Origin: Peptococcaceae bacterium UBA7185
GTDB lineage: Bacteria > Bacillota > Peptococcia > Peptococcales > Peptococcaceae
Direction of reading: 5' to 3'
Assembly: GCA_002491065.1 (NCBI GenBank)
Contig: DKVF01000076.1
Location: 1 to 7,735, forward strand
Length of the DNA stretch: 7,735 nucleotides
Positions within the stretch are counted from its first letter, which is position 1. Each line of letters begins with the position of its first letter. The notes below the pieces were generated by a model. That model was not told the DNA's origin, did no database searches, and worked only from the letters and a program-made list of their open reading frames with translations. Positions 5,467 through 7,735 of this stretch are shown here, in pieces. Both the position numbers and the translations under genes were made by a program.

Positions 5467-6336
5467 TCAGTAACTTAAAATTTCAAAGCTATCTTCTGTA
5501 ACCAGTATAAAATGCTCCCATTGTGCCGAATCCTTGCCGTCAATAGTATAAGCGGTCCAACCGTTTTTCTCATCAATAAATAAATCCGATGTGCCTGCAT
5601 TGATCATAGGCTCGATAGTGAAGGTCATTCCCGGTACCAGAAGACATCCGGTTCCCCGTTTTCCCACATGTGCTACAAAAGGTTCTTCGTGAAATTCCAC
5701 ACCACAGCCGTGTCCACCGAATTTGGTCACTACAGAATAGCCGTTGGCTTCTGCGTGCTCCTGTACTGCAGCGCCAACATCCCCCAGAAAGCCCCACGGA
5801 TGTACAGCAGCCAATCCGGCTTCCAGACATTCCCGTGCAACGTCTACCAGGCGCTGCCGCTCCGGTGAAACATTGCCGATGGTAAACATACGGGAAGCAT
5901 CAGAGTAGAAACCTTTATAAATGGTAGATACATCTACGTTTACAATATCTCCCTCCTTCAAAATGATATCAGGAGAGGGGATACCGTGGCAGATTTCGTT
6001 ATTAATGGAGGTACACACGCTTTTTGGAAACCCTTCATAATTCAGCGGTGCGGGAATTGCTCCATGGGCCAGTGTGAAATCATGTACCAGTGTATTGATT
6101 TCCTCTGTACTCATTCCCACATGGATATGCTGGGCAACATAATCCAGTATAGCGGTGTTAATCGCACTGCTGGCGCGAATACCTTCCAGTTCTTTTATTG
6201 TGCGAATTGCTTCAAAGTCAGGCACCTCGCAACCTTTCAACGCATAAGTAGCCACTTTGGCGTCGGCATTCAGATGGCACTTTTTATATTTTAAGCCACT
6301 GCCGCACCAACAGGGCTCGTTTCGTCCGATACTCAT
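5467..6336 (-). CDS. map: Methionine aminopeptidase type I with N-terminal SEC-C motif
   Basis: Removes the initiator methionine from nascent proteins in the cytoplasm. Residues 1-22 form a SEC-C zinc-binding motif (C9, C11, C20, H21 in PCWCGSGLKYKKCH), also found at the end of SecA, and absent from the classical E. coli enzyme. Residues 40-289 are the pita-bread catalytic domain. The five metal ligands are all present: D135 in NVDVS, D146 in YSDASR, H209 in GGHGCG, E242 in IEPM, and E274 in QWEH. The accessory histidines are H117 in ICHGIP and H216 in EFHEEP. The 289-residue length equals a standard enzyme plus the motif. The ribosome binding site before the ATG is weak (AAGAAAG), unlike that of its neighbours. 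A promoter with an inverted repeat lies just upstream, and the gene heads the minus-strand cluster. Many Bacillota carry a second, SEC-C-less map gene in the ribosomal protein region, so this one may be an accessory copy (inference). Confidence 0.96.
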   Translation of the reverse strand: MSIGRNEPCWCGSGLKYKKCHLNADAKVATYALKGCEVPDFEAIRTIKELEGIRASSAINTAILDYVAQHIHVGMSTEEINTLVHDFTLAHGAIPAPLNYEGFPKSVCTSINNEICHGIPSPDIILKEGDIVNVDVSTIYKGFYSDASRMFTIGNVSPERQRLVDVARECLEAGLAAVHPWGFLGDVGAAVQEHAEANGYSVVTKFGGHGCGVEFHEEPFVAHVGKRGTGCLLVPGMTFTIEPMINAGTSDLFIDEKNGWTAYTIDGKDSAQWEHFILVTEDSFEILSY

Positions 6337-6367
6337 GAAACGGTCACATTCTTTCTTAATATATTTT

Positions 6368-6408
6368 TATAATGTCTACATTATACAATAAAAACACAGA
6401 TTAGGAAA
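6368..6408 (-). promoter_or_regulatory. Promoter of the aminopeptidase cluster with overlapping palindrome
   Basis: On the minus strand a TATAAT -10 box (6380-6385) lies 17 bases downstream of a poor -35 match, TTTCCT (6403-6408). The inverted repeat TATAATGT-CT-ACATTATA (6368-6385, plus-strand orientation) has perfect 8-base arms around 2 bases and covers the -10 box and the expected start region. A palindrome placed there is typical of a repressor operator, though A+T-rich promoters can form such repeats by chance. The leader to the aminopeptidase ATG is about 40 bases. Confidence 0.5.
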
Positions 6409-6419
6409 GAGAAATAGCG

Positions 6420-7454
6420 CTATAACGCGCGAATATCTGCCAATAATGCGTCAATCTCTTGTTGCTTGGTACTCCAACTGGTACAAAAACGTACACAGCT
6501 GTGCGTATCGTCTATTTGATGATCAAATTCAAAGATATAACGCTGCGCCAGCTTTTCTGCCTGTTGATTTTCTAACACAACAAATTGCTGATTGGTGAAG
6601 CTTTCTATAAAAGCGGGAATACCTTTCTCGGCAAAGGCTTGTTTTATTTGTAGTGCGTACATGTCAGCCTGACGGGTAATGTCAAAGTAAAGTCCGTCCT
6701 TGAACAGTGTGTAAAACTGTAGGCCTAAAAGCCAGCCTTTGGCCAGCATTGCGCCATTTTGTTTTATATAGCTGCGAAAATCCGTCTGGAGTGCGGGGTT
6801 CGTGAGTACCACCGCTTCTCCAAACAATGCGCCGCATTTGGTGCCGCCGCAATAAAACACATCGGTGAGCCGAGCAAAATCTGCCAAGGTAAGATCATTT
6901 TGAGGCGAACCCAAGCCATAGCCTAAGCGCGCGCCGTCAACAAAAAGATACAGGCCGTATTGTTTGCACACGGCGCTGATATCTTCCAGCTCTTGTTTTG
7001 AGTAGAGCGTGCCGTATTCTGTAGGATAGGAGAGATACACCAACTTTGGTTGGGTGATATGCTCCTGCACGCCACTTGTGCGGTATAATTCTGCTTCGGC
7101 GGCAATTTGGACGGCAGTGAGTTTGCCGTCAGAGCTGGGCAAGGCGTGAATTTTGTGACCGCAATGCTCTACTGCACCGGTTTCATGTACATTGATATGC
7201 CCGCTTTGTGCGCTGATGACACTTTGATAGGGGCGCAGAGCCGCCGATATGATGGTAAAGTTTGCTTGTGTGGCCCCCACAAAAAAGTGAACTGCTGCGT
7301 TGGGGCAGTCTAAGTATTTCTTGATTTCGGCAACGGCTTTTTCACACCAGGGATCTAATCCGTAACCGCAGTAATTTTCTGTGTTGGTGTTTGTAAGCGC
7401 ATCTAAAATTTGTGGGTGGGCGCCATGATGGTAATCATTATTAAAGCGAATCAT
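6420..7454 (-). CDS. Low-specificity L-threonine aldolase / beta-eliminating lyase family, PLP-dependent
   Basis: Cytoplasmic fold-type I PLP enzyme, most likely cleaving L-threonine and allo-threonine to glycine and acetaldehyde. K206 in YCGGTKCGALFGEA is the expected Schiff-base lysine. D173 and R176 in LFVDGARLGYG contact the PLP ring and phosphate side. H86 in SAQSGHINVHETGA is the ring-stacking histidine, followed by the conserved HETGA. The N-terminal FNNDYHHGAHPQILDAL and GYGLDPWCEKA replace the more common FRSDT and YGxD starts of the classical enzymes, as in the branch found in gut anaerobes. At 344 residues it is full length. GAGAGGAG 7 bases upstream supports the ATG at 7454. The gene has its own promoter. 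A weak GCGC/GCGC hairpin lies at its stop, but no clear terminator separates it from the aminopeptidase promoter. Other members of this family act as related aldolases, so exact specificity is unproven. Confidence 0.9.
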   Translation of the reverse strand: MIRFNNDYHHGAHPQILDALTNTNTENYCGYGLDPWCEKAVAEIKKYLDCPNAAVHFFVGATQANFTIISAALRPYQSVISAQSGHINVHETGAVEHCGHKIHALPSSDGKLTAVQIAAEAELYRTSGVQEHITQPKLVYLSYPTEYGTLYSKQELEDISAVCKQYGLYLFVDGARLGYGLGSPQNDLTLADFARLTDVFYCGGTKCGALFGEAVVLTNPALQTDFRSYIKQNGAMLAKGWLLGLQFYTLFKDGLYFDITRQADMYALQIKQAFAEKGIPAFIESFTNQQFVVLENQQAEKLAQRYIFEFDHQIDDTHSCVRFCTSWSTKQQEIDALLADIRAL

Positions 7455-7492
7455 GAGTATGCTCCTCTCTCTTGATACGTAAATTTCCTTTT

Positions 7493-7522
7493 AGGGTAAC
7501 ACAGGGCCGATTGGAGTGTCAA
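7493..7522 (-). promoter_or_regulatory. Promoter of the threonine aldolase gene
   Basis: On the minus strand a consensus TTGACA -35 box (7517-7522) and a TACCCT -10 box (7493-7498) are 18 bp apart. The -10 box is preceded by TGT, an extended TGn element that compensates for its poor match. The predicted start is about 30 bases before the aldolase ATG, leaving no room for a riboswitch. Confidence 0.6.
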
Positions 7523-7586
7523 GACTGCCCGGTGAAGAAGGAATACGTAATGTTTGTTGTTAAATTTTTCCGACAAGAAATATCTC

Positions 7587-7615
7587 TTGAGGTTATTTTT
7601 ATGAAAGTATATAAT
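7587..7615 (+). promoter_or_regulatory. Promoter reading out of the right edge
   Basis: TTGAGG (7587-7592) and a perfect TATAAT (7610-7615) are spaced by 17 bp. Divergent from the aldolase promoter, it points to the open frame at 7660. Apart from these two promoters I see nothing else in the 7455-7659 intergenic stretch. Confidence 0.65.
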
Positions 7616-7659
7616 GAAAAAAATCGCTTTATTGGAATAATTTAAGGAGATTGATATAG

Positions 7660-7734
7660 ATGCGTACCAGAGAAGAAGCCATTGCTTGCTGCATGCAGCT
7701 GGCGGATGTATATGATATTGTCAAGATTAGTTGA
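7660..7734 (+). pseudogene. Short open frame, possibly a broken MmcQ/YjbR-family gene
   Basis: An ATG with AAGGAGAT (7644-7651) upstream and a good promoter opens a frame that reads MRTREEAIACCMQLADVYDI and VKIS, then stops at TGA (7732-7734), one base before the window ends. The first 18 residues resemble the start of MmcQ/YjbR-like proteins, which usually begin with TREE, then a short helix with a C-x-L/T core and a DVYE-type turn. The resemblance ends after DVYD, as expected if a frameshift lies near 7714. Alternatively it is a genuine 24-residue peptide, or a leader of a gene beyond the edge. With so few residues the family assignment is weak. The translation start itself looks real. Confidence 0.35.
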
Positions 7735-7735
7735 C

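Noticed and set aside
6414..6439. Possible terminator for the aldolase gene (palindrome ATAGCGCTAT and GCGC/GCGC hairpin at its stop)
   Set aside because: The stem is only about 4 bp and the following TATTTCTCTTT is a weak U-run; not enough to call a terminator.

Overview
The window looks like a low-to-moderate GC chromosome segment of an anaerobic Bacillota-type bacterium (Clostridia or Negativicutes; the sequence does not let me choose). The reasons are strong AGGAGG-type ribosome binding sites, A+T-rich intergenic DNA with canonical TTGACA/TATAAT promoters, a MerR/iron-sulfur flavoprotein/aldo-keto reductase cluster, a methionine aminopeptidase with an N-terminal SEC-C zinc motif, and a short bacterial NSS-type amino acid symporter. 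There are no rRNA or tRNA genes, no CRISPR array and no insertion sequence.

Layout. (1) Positions 14-2361 form a redox cluster. A short MerR-family regulator (minus strand) is divergent from an iron-sulfur flavoprotein-type NAD(P)H reductase and an aldo/keto reductase (plus strand). A promoter with a 19-bp spacer, the MerR hallmark, lies between them. The 3' end of a lost flavodoxin gene survives between the two enzyme genes, and a strong terminator closes the cluster. (2) Positions 2445-3042 carry a compact DinJ/RelB-YafQ toxin-antitoxin pair with its own promoter. (3) Positions 3057-6385 form a minus-strand cluster read from right to left: SEC-C methionine aminopeptidase, a small protein with a possible PH-like fold, an unrecognised 154-residue protein, and a sodium-dependent amino acid symporter. 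It ends in a hairpin terminator that faces the toxin gene, and the aminopeptidase promoter carries an 18-bp inverted repeat over its -10 box. (4) Positions 6420-7498 hold a PLP-dependent threonine aldolase-type lyase (minus strand) with its own promoter. (5) At the right edge a divergent promoter and a good ribosome binding site lead into an open frame that stops after 24 codons. It resembles the start of a MmcQ/YjbR-family protein and may be broken.

How the parts fit. The MerR protein probably senses a redox, electrophile or carbonyl stress and switches on the two reductases through the long-spacer promoter. The aminopeptidase cluster mixes housekeeping protein maturation with amino acid uptake; the two small proteins between them are the least explained genes here. 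The best candidates for follow-up are the flavodoxin remnant with its deletion junction, the shortened MerR protein, the operator-like palindrome before the aminopeptidase gene, and the two small linked proteins. I did not find a clearly new multi-gene system.
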